Positions 26,257 through 34,987 are shown, counted from the stretch's first letter. The stretch: 64,000 nucleotides of DNA from Collinsella aerofaciens (GCF_028209395.1 NZ_JAQLDQ010000009.1:8680-72679); one strand, 5' to 3'. Notes: a model not told the origin generated them from the sequence alone. A program made the numbers and translations.

Positions 26257-29160
26257 ATGACCCAGCCCTTGCCCTGGGAAAAGAACGCCGCGGTACCCGT
26301 GCCGCCCGCGCCGGAACCCGTGCCGCTCGATGCATACACCGCCCCTGCAGCGCCGGAGCCCGAACTCGTTCCGCTCGACATCTACGACGCTCCCGCGCCG
26401 GCACCCAAACCCACCAAGCCGCTCGTCGACATTGACAGCCTTAATCCCGCCCAGCGCGAGGCGGTTCTGACCACCGAGGGCCCGTTGCTGGTACTCGCCG
26501 GCGCCGGCTCGGGCAAGACCCGCGTCTTGACCTTCCGCATCGCACATATGCTCGGCGATCTGGGCGTTAAGCCTTGGCAGATCCTTGCCATCACGTTTAC
26601 CAACAAGGCCGCGGCTGAGATGCGCGAGCGTCTGGCAGCGCTCATCCCCAGCGGCACCCGCGGTATGTGGGTGTGCACCTTCCATGCCATGTGCGTGCGC
26701 ATGCTGCGCGAGGACGCCGACCTGCTGGGCTACACCGGTCAGTTCACCATCTACGACGACGATGACTCAAAGCGCATGGTGCGCGACATTATGCAGGCAC
26801 TCGGCATCGAGCAAAAGCAGTTCCCCATCAACATGATCCGCAGCAAGATCAGCTCGGCCAAAAACGCCATGATCGGCCCCGAGGACATGCTCAAGTCCGC
26901 CGATAGCCCCAACGATAAAAAGGCCGCACAGGTCTACTTGGAGCTGGAGCGCCGCCTGCGCGCTGCCAATGCGATGGACTTTGACGACCTGCTCGTGCGC
27001 GCGCTCGAGCTGCTGCGCACCCGCCCCGAGGTGCTCGACAAGTACCAGGAACGCTTCCGCTACATTAGCGTCGACGAGTATCAGGACACCAACCACGTCC
27101 AGTACGAAATCGCTAACCTGCTGGCCGCCAAGTACCAAAACCTCATGGTCGTAGGCGACGATGACCAGTCCATTTACAGCTGGCGTGGCGCCGACATCAC
27201 TAACATCCTGGACTTTGAGCAGGACTTTAAAAACTGCAAGACCGTTAAGCTGGAGCAGAACTACCGCTCTACGGGCCATATCCTGAGCGCCGCCAACGCC
27301 GTGGTGCGCCACAACTCGCAGCGCAAGGACAAGCGTCTGTTTACGGCCGAGGGCGATGGCGAGAAGATTCAGGCCTTCCAGGCAAGCGACGAGCGCGACG
27401 AGGGCCGCTGGATTGCCGGCGAGATCGAAAAACTGCATGCCAAAGGCACGAGCTACGACGATATCGCCGTGTTCTACCGCACCAACGCCCAGTCGCGTAT
27501 CCTCGAAGATATGTTCCTGCGCGCAGGCGTGCCCTACAAGATCGTGGGCGGCACGCGATTCTTCGACCGTGCCGAGATCCGCGACGTCATGGCCTACCTT
27601 AAGATGATCGTGAACCCGGCAGACGAGATGAGCGTCAAGCGCGTCATCAACACGCCGCGTCGCGGCATCGGCTCCACCTCGATCCAAAAGATCGAGCAGC
27701 TGGCGCGCGACAACCGTTGCTCGTTCTTCCAGGCTTGCGAGATCGCAACAGCCGAGACGGGCATGTTTAGCGCCAAGGTGCGCAATGGCCTGTCGAGCTT
27801 TGTCTCTCTGGTGCGCGAGGGCCGTCGCATGGACGGCGAACTCAAGGACGTCGTCGAGATGATCGTCGATAAGACGGGCCTGCTGCAGGCTTTCCGCGCC
27901 GAGGGCACCATGGAGTCCGAGAGCCGCGCCGAGAACATCCAGGAATTTCTGGGCGTCGCCGCCGAATTTGAGGAGACGCACGAGGATATCGAAGGTACGC
28001 TCGAGAGCTTGGAAGAGCTGCGCGCTGCCGGTGTTGCCGATGTGCCTGTCAGCGCCGAGCCCGAGCCCGTCGTGGTGAGCGCGCCTGCGCCCGAACCGGG
28101 GCCGTCTGCCCCGGTATCCTCGTTTGAGGCGCTCGTCGGTGCGCGCGATGCCGCAGGTTCCAATCCGCTCGATAGCTTGGCCGCTCCGGCGCTCTCGCCG
28201 CAGGATGCCCTGGCCGCCGCCATCGCGGGCAACGCGTATGCCGCGCCGACGGAGATGCCGGCGGGTGCCGTGCATGCCGACGAGATCGAGCGCACCTACG
28301 GTCCGCTCACCTGTAAGGCGCTGCCGGCACTCATGGAGTGGCTGGCCCTGCGCTCCGACTTGGATTCCCTGGCCGGCGAGACGCATGCCATTACCATGAT
28401 GACCATCCACTCAGCCAAGGGCCTGGAGTTCCCGGCGGTGTTCGTGGCCGGCATGGAGGAGGGCATCTTCCCGCACGTGCACGACTTTGGCGGCAGCGAT
28501 GATCCGGGCAAGCTCGAGGAAGAGCGTCGCCTGGCCTACGTCGCCATCACGCGCGCCCGTAAACGCCTGTTCTTGACCTATGCTGCCACGCGTCGCACCT
28601 ACGGCTCGACTTCTGCCAACCCGCGCTCGCGCTTCCTCAACGAGATTCCGTTTGAGGACATCGAGTTTAGCGGTATCGGTTCTGCCGGTTTTGAGGGCAC
28701 AGGCTGGGAGAAGCGCGGCGACCGTCACGGCACCTTTGGCTCGGGCATGGGCTCGGATATGTACGGCGGCAAGGTGTTTGGTTCGCATACGCGCTCGACC
28801 GGTGGTTCCGGATCGCGTGGTGGATCGAGCTTCGACGATTTCTTTGGTGGCAGCAGTTACGGGACCGAGCGCCATCGTGGGGTTTCGCCCGACGCCGGCC
28901 GTGTTGCCTCGACCTTTGGTTCGGGTGCGCCGCGAGCCGAAAAGCCGTCGTCCAAGGTGTCCCCGACGGTGGAGCGCAAGGTCGATCGTGCCAGCGCATC
29001 GCAGGACTTTGCCGCGGGCGATACCGTGAGCCATAAGACCTTTGGCACGGGTACCGTGATTTCGGTCGCCGGAGACATGATCGAGGTTCAATTCGAAAAG
29101 ACCGGCCAGACCAAAAAGCTAATGAAGGGCTTCGCTCCGATCGTCAAGCTGAATGCCTAA
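26257..29160 (+). CDS. pcrA: UvrD/PcrA-type superfamily 1 DNA helicase, enlarged
   Basis: A 967-residue 3'-5' DNA helicase for repair and replication restart. Motifs in order: Q-motif region SLNPAQREAV, Walker A GAGSGKTR (near residue 83), FTNKAAAEMRER, DEYQDTN, DDDQSIYSWRGA, and VAITRARKRL. The C-terminus carries the PcrA-type Tudor-like fold (FGTGTVISVAGDMIEVQFE). It is longer than usual (730-780) because of a Pro-rich N-terminal extension (about 60 residues), a Pro/Ala-rich insert near 588-688 between motifs IV and V, and a Gly/Ser-rich stretch before the end. The ATG at 26257 follows GATGAGGAG. Confidence 0.95.
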   Translation: MTQPLPWEKNAAVPVPPAPEPVPLDAYTAPAAPEPELVPLDIYDAPAPAPKPTKPLVDIDSLNPAQREAVLTTEGPLLVLAGAGSGKTRVLTFRIAHMLGDLGVKPWQILAITFTNKAAAEMRERLAALIPSGTRGMWVCTFHAMCVRMLREDADLLGYTGQFTIYDDDDSKRMVRDIMQALGIEQKQFPINMIRSKISSAKNAMIGPEDMLKSADSPNDKKAAQVYLELERRLRAANAMDFDDLLVRALELLRTRPEVLDKYQERFRYISVDEYQDTNHVQYEIANLLAAKYQNLMVVGDDDQSIYSWRGADITNILDFEQDFKNCKTVKLEQNYRSTGHILSAANAVVRHNSQRKDKRLFTAEGDGEKIQAFQASDERDEGRWIAGEIEKLHAKGTSYDDIAVFYRTNAQSRILEDMFLRAGVPYKIVGGTRFFDRAEIRDVMAYLKMIVNPADEMSVKRVINTPRRGIGSTSIQKIEQLARDNRCSFFQACEIATAETGMFSAKVRNGLSSFVSLVREGRRMDGELKDVVEMIVDKTGLLQAFRAEGTMESESRAENIQEFLGVAAEFEETHEDIEGTLESLEELRAAGVADVPVSAEPEPVVVSAPAPEPGPSAPVSSFEALVGARDAAGSNPLDSLAAPALSPQDALAAAIAGNAYAAPTEMPAGAVHADEIERTYGPLTCKALPALMEWLALRSDLDSLAGETHAITMMTIHSAKGLEFPAVFVAGMEEGIFPHVHDFGGSDDPGKLEEERRLAYVAITRARKRLFLTYAATRRTYGSTSANPRSRFLNEIPFEDIEFSGIGSAGFEGTGWEKRGDRHGTFGSGMGSDMYGGKVFGSHTRSTGGSGSRGGSSFDDFFGGSSYGTERHRGVSPDAGRVASTFGSGAPRAEKPSSKVSPTVERKVDRASASQDFAAGDTVSHKTFGTGTVISVAGDMIEVQFEKTGQTKKLMKGFAPIVKLNA

Positions 29161-29174
29161 CTGCGAGGTTGACC

Positions 29175-29289
29175 GGGCGCGCCGGGGGCTTTGGTCGCCT
29201 GCTCGGACAGTCCTGCTCGCACGGAGAGCGCATTAAGTGCTCTCCGGCTCGTGCGGAACTCGCGATCGACCAAAGCCCCCGGCGCGCCC
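29175..29289. repeat. Large hairpin with perfect 23-base stem
   Basis: The arms 29175-29197 and 29267-29289 (core GCGCGCCGGGGGCTTTGGTC) pair without mismatch. The 69-base loop holds a further stem GGAGAGC/GCTCTCC. It lies 15 bases after the pcrA stop. It could end or stabilise the pcrA transcript, or be a mobile palindrome. It occupies much of the 375-base gap before the next gene. Confidence 0.85.
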
Positions 29290-29390
29290 TCTTCCTTGCG
29301 GCGTTTTGGCCTGCAGCTTGCGAACGTCGCTCTGCTCGTTCGCTTTTTGATCTGGAGAACCGGTGGGCTGATGGATTAATAGATGTGAGT

Positions 29391-29429
29391 AGGGGCTCTC
29401 CCGTACATGGACGGGAGAGCCCCTTATTA
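29391..29429 (+). terminator. Rho-independent terminator
   Basis: AGGGGCTCTCCCGT pairs with ACGGGAGAGCCCCT around six bases and is followed by TATTA. It separates pcrA from the AT-rich two-gene module. Confidence 0.85.
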
Positions 29430-29460
29430 CGTTTCGGATTGTTTCTTATGGCTTTAGGGA

Positions 29461-29488
29461 TTGAGCGTTTTATACGATTCAGTATAAT
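29461..29488 (+). promoter_or_regulatory. Promoter of the winged-helix/nucleotidyltransferase pair
   Basis: TTGAGC (29461-29466) and a perfect TATAAT (29483-29488) are 16 bases apart. A short palindrome TATAC...GTATA overlaps the -10 and could be an autoregulatory site. Confidence 0.75.
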
Positions 29489-29535
29489 TTCAGATAGATA
29501 CTAAAATGTAACTGAAATGAAAATGGTGAGTGGAC

Positions 29536-30558
29536 ATGCTGCTAAATTGTCTCCCTAAAAGACTCTTCTCTTTAGAGCTCGCCATCGATTCAGAGCCAGT
29601 TGAGATGCAGATTCCTCGCATGTATCTCGAGCGGTATTCGCTTCGCTTGGCACGGCTCGGCATGTCTGAGCAAGGCCGTTTTATTGTTGCGGAACCAAAA
29701 GAACCGCCCAGTGTCATTTCGGCGCGAAATCTCGTCAATGCAGTGCACAAGATAGATGCTCGCCCGGTGGCAATTTGCTGGGATGCTATGGATTTAGGCT
29801 TTATGAGCGCGCTTTCTTCGGAGGGGATCGCATATATCCGAGATGAGCGAAATGCGTTTCTGCCGTTTATCGGAGCCGTTATTTCCGATGAGGTGCTGGG
29901 TGCTTCTCCCGCTGCTTCGCTTTCGCCCCAATCTCAACGAATCGTTCTAAATCTCATCGCGGGACGATGGGTTGACTGCTCCGCCGGCGACCTAGCGCGT
30001 CTGTGTGGCAAAAGCGCGGCAAGCGTCAGCGGCTATCTTTCGGAAATCGCCGCTATAGCTCCTGGGTTGATTATGCGGGACGGCAAAAAGCGTATATTGT
30101 GCGACGCCGGGTTGTCGACCGAGACGTTGCTGGATGGGTTTGAGGACTATCTTCGCACACCAGTTTTAGAGCGAATCCGGCTCAAGAAGGTTATCGAGAG
30201 AACAGAGCTACGTGCCGTTGATGCGCTGCTTTCCGGTGTGTCTGCCCTTAGCTATATGTCCGACCTTGCTCATAATGATTCTGTCCCAACCGTTGCTCTC
30301 GAAAAGAATCAGGTAGATGCCTTAAGAAGGCACATGGGCGACAGATGGTTGGAGGCCCAGTGGTACGAACCGGCCGCTATCGAGATTGAGATCTGGTCGT
30401 ATCCCGTGGACGCTCCGTCCGATATTAGTTTTGACACGACGGGTTTGCAGTGTGTCGACCCGTTTTCCTTATACGTTGCTTGCGCAAAAGCAGAGTACAA
30501 AGAAGATCGTTTGCTCGACGCGGTCGAACAGCTCAGGAGGGCGATATGTCAAAAGTGA
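29536..30558 (+). CDS. Winged-helix protein partnered with a nucleotidyltransferase (possible antitoxin)
   Basis: A 340-residue protein. The first 120 residues are a mixed alpha/beta domain ending in RNAFLPFIGAVISD, a motif I recall from winged-helix proteins encoded beside AbiEii-like genes. Residues about 129-192 form a winged helix-turn-helix (SQRIVLNLIAGRW, SAGDLARLCGKSAASVSGYL). The C-terminal part is unassigned. Composition is AT-richer than neighbours. The ATG at 29536 is preferred (GGTGAG upstream) over GTG 29530. It overlaps the next gene by 13 bases, so the two are translationally coupled. By analogy with AbiEi it may repress its own promoter and antagonise the partner; this is inference. 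Confidence 0.7.
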   Translation: MLLNCLPKRLFSLELAIDSEPVEMQIPRMYLERYSLRLARLGMSEQGRFIVAEPKEPPSVISARNLVNAVHKIDARPVAICWDAMDLGFMSALSSEGIAYIRDERNAFLPFIGAVISDEVLGASPAASLSPQSQRIVLNLIAGRWVDCSAGDLARLCGKSAASVSGYLSEIAAIAPGLIMRDGKKRILCDAGLSTETLLDGFEDYLRTPVLERIRLKKVIERTELRAVDALLSGVSALSYMSDLAHNDSVPTVALEKNQVDALRRHMGDRWLEAQWYEPAAIEIEIWSYPVDAPSDISFDTTGLQCVDPFSLYVACAKAEYKEDRLLDAVEQLRRAICQK

Positions 30559-31313
30559 GGGGAATAGAGCGATTTGCCGATGCCATGAGCAGCTGTAAAG
30601 GCGGTTACGTCCTTATTGGCGGGGGAGCCTGCAGCGTTCTGTTTGACAGCGAAGGCGATTCATTCAGGGCTACCGAAGATTTGGATGTCGTCGTAATTGT
30701 TGATGGGGAAGGCGTTGAATTCGCCACTGCATTGTGGGCATTTATCAAAGCTGCCGGATATGAGACTGGAAAGGTCGGCGATGGAAAGTGCACTTACTAT
30801 CGGTTCTGTTTGTCCGAAGGATCAAGGCAAGTCCTAGACTATCCCGGCCAAATTGAGCTATTTGCCCGACATCCTGATTTTGTGCTCGAAGATGAAACGA
30901 GCGAAGTGGCACCTCTTTCCTTTGACGGGGCCGTATCAAGTCTCTCGGCAATTATTCTCGACGATGGCTACTACGAATTTATTCGCGATAATGCAACGAA
31001 CGTAGAGGGCATTACGTTGCTCGATGCACTCCATATCATTCCCCTCAAGATGCGTGCGCACATTGATATCAACAGAAGTTATGAAGAGGGACGTCGTTGC
31101 AACAACATTGATCGGCGCAAGCACCGTTCGGATGTTGCTCGACTTGCTGACTTGTTGTCGCTTTCGGCGCGTTTGGAGCTAACGGGGCAAATGAGGGTTG
31201 ATGCGGAGGATTTTCTTACGGACTTTGCTTCGTATGTAAATCGGCAGACCAACCGTAAGGAAAGGGCGCGGCTTCAGGACACGTTATCGTTTCTCGAAAA
31301 GGTCTACCTATAG
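30546..31313 (+). CDS. Nucleotidyltransferase-fold protein, AbiEii/MenT-like (possible toxin)
   Basis: A 255-residue protein with the minimal nucleotidyltransferase signature: VLIGGGACSVLF (Gly25-27), then RATEDLDVVV (Asp45, Asp47) and a candidate third acidic residue in GQIELFAR. The later LKMRAHIDI and RKHRSDVARLADLL match the Lys/Arg and DxxxL helix seen in AbiEii/AbiGii-type proteins. Some of that family are toxins that add nucleotides to tRNA acceptor ends. It starts inside the upstream gene (13-base overlap), is AT-rich, and is closed by its own terminator. It could alternatively be a housekeeping-type transferase, but the coupling to a winged-helix gene favours a toxin-antitoxin pair. 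Confidence 0.72.
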   Translation: MSKVRGIERFADAMSSCKGGYVLIGGGACSVLFDSEGDSFRATEDLDVVVIVDGEGVEFATALWAFIKAAGYETGKVGDGKCTYYRFCLSEGSRQVLDYPGQIELFARHPDFVLEDETSEVAPLSFDGAVSSLSAIILDDGYYEFIRDNATNVEGITLLDALHIIPLKMRAHIDINRSYEEGRRCNNIDRRKHRSDVARLADLLSLSARLELTGQMRVDAEDFLTDFASYVNRQTNRKERARLQDTLSFLEKVYL

Positions 31314-31337
31314 GCACCTTGATTCGTTATGTATAGC

Positions 31338-31380
31338 AGGGGCTTCCCCGTTAAAGAACTGGGGAGCCCCTTGTTGCGTT
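31338..31380 (+). terminator. Rho-independent terminator after the two-gene module
   Basis: AGGGGCTTCCCC pairs with GGGGAGCCCCT and is followed by TGTTGCGTTTTG. The stem resembles the one at 29391, so similar hairpins flank the module on both sides. Confidence 0.8.
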
Positions 31381-31436
31381 TTGATTGTCGCTACTAGCCC
31401 GCGCCCCGTCCCGGCGAGCGCTTGGGGACCGGTGAC

Positions 31437-32369
31437 CTAGAGGTGGCTGATGATCAGTTCCATCTTGCCTTTGAGGTCAATGGTGCTGACGGTGCTGGGG
31501 GCCAGCAGGTGGCTTCCCTTGTGGACGGGGTCGCCGCAGACGGTGCCTTCGCCGTCGATGACCGACAGGCACATGAAGGGCCAGCGCTGGTCGAGGGTCT
31601 TGCTGCCGTCGACGCGCACACGATCGACGGTGTAGCAGGGGTTGGACTCGAGCTCGGTCACGCCGTCGACCTCAGGCGCGTTCACCGTGCCGTCGGTCGG
31701 GGCCTGAACATCAAAGTCGATGCAGTCGAGGCTCTGCTTAATGTGCAGCGGGCGCAGCTTTCCGTCGGTGCCGGGGCGGTCGTAGTCGTACAGGCGATAT
31801 GTCACGTCGCTCGACTGCTGAGTCTCCAGAATCAGCGTGCCGGTCTTGATGGCGTGAACGGTGCCGGAGTCGATCTGGAAAAAGTCTCCCTTGTGAATCG
31901 GCAGCACGTTGAGCATCTCGTCCCAACGGCCCCCCTCGATCATCTGCGCGGCCTCGGCGCGGTCGTGCGCGCGCTGGCCGACGATGATCGTGGCACCGGG
32001 CTCGCAGTCCAGTACATACCAGCACTCGGTTTTGCCCAGGCTGCCGTTCTCGTGCTTGGCGGCGTACTCGTCGTTGGGATGAATCTGGATCGAAAGGTCG
32101 TCCTTGGCGTCCAGAATCTTGATGAGCAGCGGGAACTCCTTGCCCTCGCAGTTGCCAAAGAGCTCGCGGTGCTCGGCCCACAGCCACGAAAGCGTGTGGC
32201 CTGCATACGGGCCCTCCGCAATCTGGCAGTCACCGTTGGGGTGGGCCGAGATGGCCCAACACTCACCGATGGGACCATCGGGAATGTCGTAACCAAATAC
32301 GGTTTCGAGTTGACGGCCGCCCCAGATCTTCTCGTGGAAGATCGGCGTCAGTTTAATCAAATCGGACAT
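31437..32369 (-). CDS. manA: Mannose-6-phosphate isomerase, class I
   Basis: ManA interconverts mannose 6-phosphate and fructose 6-phosphate. The 310-residue zinc-dependent cupin matches the short Firmicutes-type form. It opens LTPIFHEKIWGGRQL, has the zinc-binding QIHPNDEYAA...GKTECWYVL block, and the FFQIDSGTVHAI histidine motif. The start at 32369 is chosen over 32375 for spacing from GGGAG. It lies downstream of the GntR regulator on the same strand, 74 bases away, and may be read with it, linking it to the adjacent sugar cluster. Confidence 0.93.
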   Translation of the reverse strand: MSDLIKLTPIFHEKIWGGRQLETVFGYDIPDGPIGECWAISAHPNGDCQIAEGPYAGHTLSWLWAEHRELFGNCEGKEFPLLIKILDAKDDLSIQIHPNDEYAAKHENGSLGKTECWYVLDCEPGATIIVGQRAHDRAEAAQMIEGGRWDEMLNVLPIHKGDFFQIDSGTVHAIKTGTLILETQQSSDVTYRLYDYDRPGTDGKLRPLHIKQSLDCIDFDVQAPTDGTVNAPEVDGVTELESNPCYTVDRVRVDGSKTLDQRWPFMCLSVIDGEGTVCGDPVHKGSHLLAPSTVSTIDLKGKMELIISHL

Positions 32370-32443
32370 GTTCATACTCCCATTGTGCTGCGTGGGCGCC
32401 GCGTAAAACTGCTCAAAACGAGCGCCCGCATGACTACAAAAAC

Positions 32444-33163
32444 CTATGCCAACGTTACGTTGTGCAACTCAAAGCGGTCGCCAACGTTGCGCGAGACCGA
32501 ATACTCAAAGGCGGCGCCGCTATCCAAGAAGCCAATCTGGTTGAGTTCGAGCAGGGGAGAGCCGGGTTTGGTATCCAGGCGCTCAGCTTCTTCCTCGGTT
32601 GCTGCCACGGCGCGAATGGTACGGTGAAAGCTCGAAATCTTCAGCCCACATTGCTCGCGGATGAATCGGTAGAGCGATCCGTACAGGTCCTTCTTTTTCA
32701 GCCCCGGAATCAGCTCGAGGGGCATGTAGGTGTACTCGATAACGATGGGCTTCTCATCGGCCTGACGCACGCGCACGACGTGATAGGCAAAGTCATCCTC
32801 GGCAATTCCCAGCTGGGCTGCGATGTCCGCCGGTGGATTAACGATCGAGAAATCGTAGACCACCGAGGTCACCTTCTCCCCGCGGTGCTCATACGAAAAA
32901 CCCTGGGCACGGTCGTTTTTGCCCTGGAAAAACGCCTGGCCGGGAAGCCCCGCCGTGTCCTTAACGTAGGTACCCGATCCGCGTCGGCTGGTAATAAGAC
33001 CTTCCTCGGCGATTTGTTCAATAGCTCGTTTGACGGTGATTTTGGAAACGCTATAGAGCTCGCAGAACTCAACGACGGTGGGAAGCTTGTCGCCCGGTTT
33101 AAGAGCGCCATCCTCGATACTTCGACGAATATCTGCAGCTATCGCCTCGTATTTGGGAATCAT
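32444..33163 (-). CDS. GntR/UTRA-family transcriptional regulator
   Basis: A 239-residue repressor with an N-terminal GntR winged helix (YEAIAADIRRSIEDGALKPG, LPTVVEFCELYSVSKITVKRAIEQ, GLITSRRGSGTYV) and a C-terminal UTRA effector-binding domain (RVRQADEKPIVIEYTYMPLELIPGL, FEYSVSRNVGDRFEL). UTRA regulators of this type usually bind a phosphorylated sugar. It is divergent from the 6-phospho-beta-glucosidase gene and separated by about 300 bases holding three TTACTTTT boxes, so it most likely controls the beta-glucoside operon and itself. The start follows a perfect AAAGGAGG. Confidence 0.92.
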   Translation of the reverse strand: MIPKYEAIAADIRRSIEDGALKPGDKLPTVVEFCELYSVSKITVKRAIEQIAEEGLITSRRGSGTYVKDTAGLPGQAFFQGKNDRAQGFSYEHRGEKVTSVVYDFSIVNPPADIAAQLGIAEDDFAYHVVRVRQADEKPIVIEYTYMPLELIPGLKKKDLYGSLYRFIREQCGLKISSFHRTIRAVAATEEEAERLDTKPGSPLLELNQIGFLDSGAAFEYSVSRNVGDRFELHNVTLA

Positions 33164-33192
33164 GGAACCTCCTTTCCGACATATATGAATAC

Positions 33193-33299
33193 AAAAGTAA
33201 GTATAACCCTCAACAGGGCACCCATATTACTTTTATCTAAGAAGTTCGAGAAAGAAAAAAGAAAAAGACGCTTTACTTTTAAAATTAGAGCGCTATAGT
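33193..33299. promoter_or_regulatory. Divergent control region with three TTACTTTT boxes
   Basis: Boxes: AAAAGTAA at 33193-33200 (reverse orientation), TTACTTTT at 33227-33234 and 33273-33280. The last overlaps a TTTACT -35 (33272-33277), with TATAGT -10 at 33294-33299 and 16-base spacing, driving the glucosidase operon. The first two form an inverted pair near the regulator's own start. Likely operators of the GntR/UTRA protein. Confidence 0.65.
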
Positions 33300-33340
33300 T
33301 TAAGCAACGAACGGAATCCTTCCGCACAACAGGATCGACC

Positions 33341-33433
33341 GTTTGGGGACGGTTTTGTTTTGGCGGGTTGGATATCGGTATGACCGGTGCGCGCCCGCGC
33401 CGGATAACCTGCCAAAGCAAACCCGTCTCCAAC
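33341..33433. repeat. Palindromic element, family 6, in the glucosidase leader
   Basis: Left arm GGGGACGGTTTTGTTTTGGC(GGGTT) and right arm AACCTGCCAAAGCAAACCCG(TCTCC) pair over about 28 bases with five mismatches. One arm recurs at 37284-37326. It lies in the transcribed leader between the promoter and the glucosidase start, so it could affect expression. Confidence 0.7.
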
Positions 33434-33466
33434 CGGAAGCTCTAGAACACGAAAGCGAGGACTTTG

Positions 33467-34867
33467 ATGGCACAGTATCAGCTGCCCAACGACTTCTTCT
33501 TTGGCGCTGCTATGTCCGGCCCGCAGACTGAGGGTCAGTGGAACCAGGGCGGCAAGCTCGAGAACCTGTGGGACACCTGGTCCATCCAGGATCTGGGTTC
33601 GTTCTACAACTGCGTTGGCTCTTATGCCGGCAATGACTTTATGGCCAAGTACCAGGAAGACTTTCGCATTTTGAAGGACTTGGGCCTGAATACCTATCGC
33701 ACTTCCATCCAGTGGAGCCGTCTGCTCGATGCCGACGGCAACCTTAACGAGGAGGGCGCCGCGTGGTATCACGAGCTGTTCCGCGCCTCTCGCGAGGCTG
33801 GTCTGGAGCCGTTCGTCAACCTGTACCACTTTGACATGCCCACCTACCTCTTTAACCGTGGCGGCTGGGAGAGCCGTGAGGTCGTCGAGGCTTACGCGCA
33901 TTACGCCGACGTCGCCTTCCACGAGTTTGGCCAGGAGATTAAGTACTGGTTCACCTTTAACGAGCCCATCGTCGAGCCCGAACAGCGCTATCAGGAGGGC
34001 GTGTGGTTCCCGCAGCTCCACGACTTCAACCGCGCCCGCACCGTGCAGTATCACATCTCGCTGGCGCACGCGCTGGCCGTGGCCAACTATCGTAAGGCCT
34101 ATGACGAGGGCGCTATTCGCGCCGATGCCAAGATCGGCATGATCAACTGCTTTACTCCGGTCTACACCAAGGAGAACCCCAGCGAGGCAGACCTCGAGGC
34201 CGTGCGTATGACCAGCGGCATCAACAATCGCTGGTGGCTCGACCTTATTACCAAGGGCGAGCTTCCTGCCGATGTGCTCGACAGCCTGGCCGAGGGCGGC
34301 GTTAAGCTCCCGTTCCGTGCCGGCGACCAAGAGATTCTCAAGCAGGGTGTTGTCGACTGGCTCGGCTGCAACTACTACCACCCCACGCGTGTTCAGGCAC
34401 CGGCGAGCAAGGTCGACCAGTACGGCCTGCCGCATTTTGCCGACGAGTACGTATGGCCCGATGCCGTTATGAATGAGAGCCGCGGCTGGGAGATCTACCC
34501 GCAGGGCCTCTACGACTTTGGCATGGACTGCGCTAAGAACTACCCCGATCTTGAGTGGTTCGTTTCCGAGAACGGCATCGGCATCATGGACGAATACAAG
34601 AACCGCGATGCCGAAGGAACCATCCAGGATGACTACCGCGTCGACTTTGTGCGCCAGCACCTGGAGTGGGTTGCCAAGGCAATCTCCGAGGGCGCCAAAT
34701 GCCGGGGCTATCACTACTGGGCCGTCATCGATAACTGGTCTTGGGCCAATGCCTTTAAGAATCGCTATGGCTTTGTCGAGGTCGATCTCATGGACGGCTA
34801 CAAGCGCCGCCTTAAGAAGTCGGCAGCCTGGCTCAAACAGGTCGCCACGACCCACGTGGTTGATTAG
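33467..34867 (+). CDS. 6-phospho-beta-glucosidase, glycoside hydrolase family 1
   Basis: A 466-residue GH1 enzyme that cleaves phosphorylated beta-glucosides delivered by the PTS, in the cytoplasm. The acid/base glutamate is in WFTFNEPIVEPE and the nucleophile in WFVSENGIGIMDEYKNRD. The early block DFFFGAAMSGPQTEG, TYRTSIQWSRL and the C-terminal HYWAVIDNWSWANAFKNRYGF are typical. Its place directly before PTS IIC, IIB and IIA genes, behind a GntR regulator, supports a 6-phospho substrate. The ATG at 33467 follows GCGAGGA. Exact sugar (cellobiose, gentiobiose, arbutin type) is not known. Confidence 0.93.
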   Translation: MAQYQLPNDFFFGAAMSGPQTEGQWNQGGKLENLWDTWSIQDLGSFYNCVGSYAGNDFMAKYQEDFRILKDLGLNTYRTSIQWSRLLDADGNLNEEGAAWYHELFRASREAGLEPFVNLYHFDMPTYLFNRGGWESREVVEAYAHYADVAFHEFGQEIKYWFTFNEPIVEPEQRYQEGVWFPQLHDFNRARTVQYHISLAHALAVANYRKAYDEGAIRADAKIGMINCFTPVYTKENPSEADLEAVRMTSGINNRWWLDLITKGELPADVLDSLAEGGVKLPFRAGDQEILKQGVVDWLGCNYYHPTRVQAPASKVDQYGLPHFADEYVWPDAVMNESRGWEIYPQGLYDFGMDCAKNYPDLEWFVSENGIGIMDEYKNRDAEGTIQDDYRVDFVRQHLEWVAKAISEGAKCRGYHYWAVIDNWSWANAFKNRYGFVEVDLMDGYKRRLKKSAAWLKQVATTHVVD

Positions 34868-34987
34868 CGACCGGGCGAACGCCCAGACCGCGCGCCGCCG
34901 CGCGCAACACATGGCACATCTGGTGGCAGAGGGCGACAGACCACCGTGCGCATAGGAAAAGGCCGGATTTGAAAGTCAGGAGCAATC

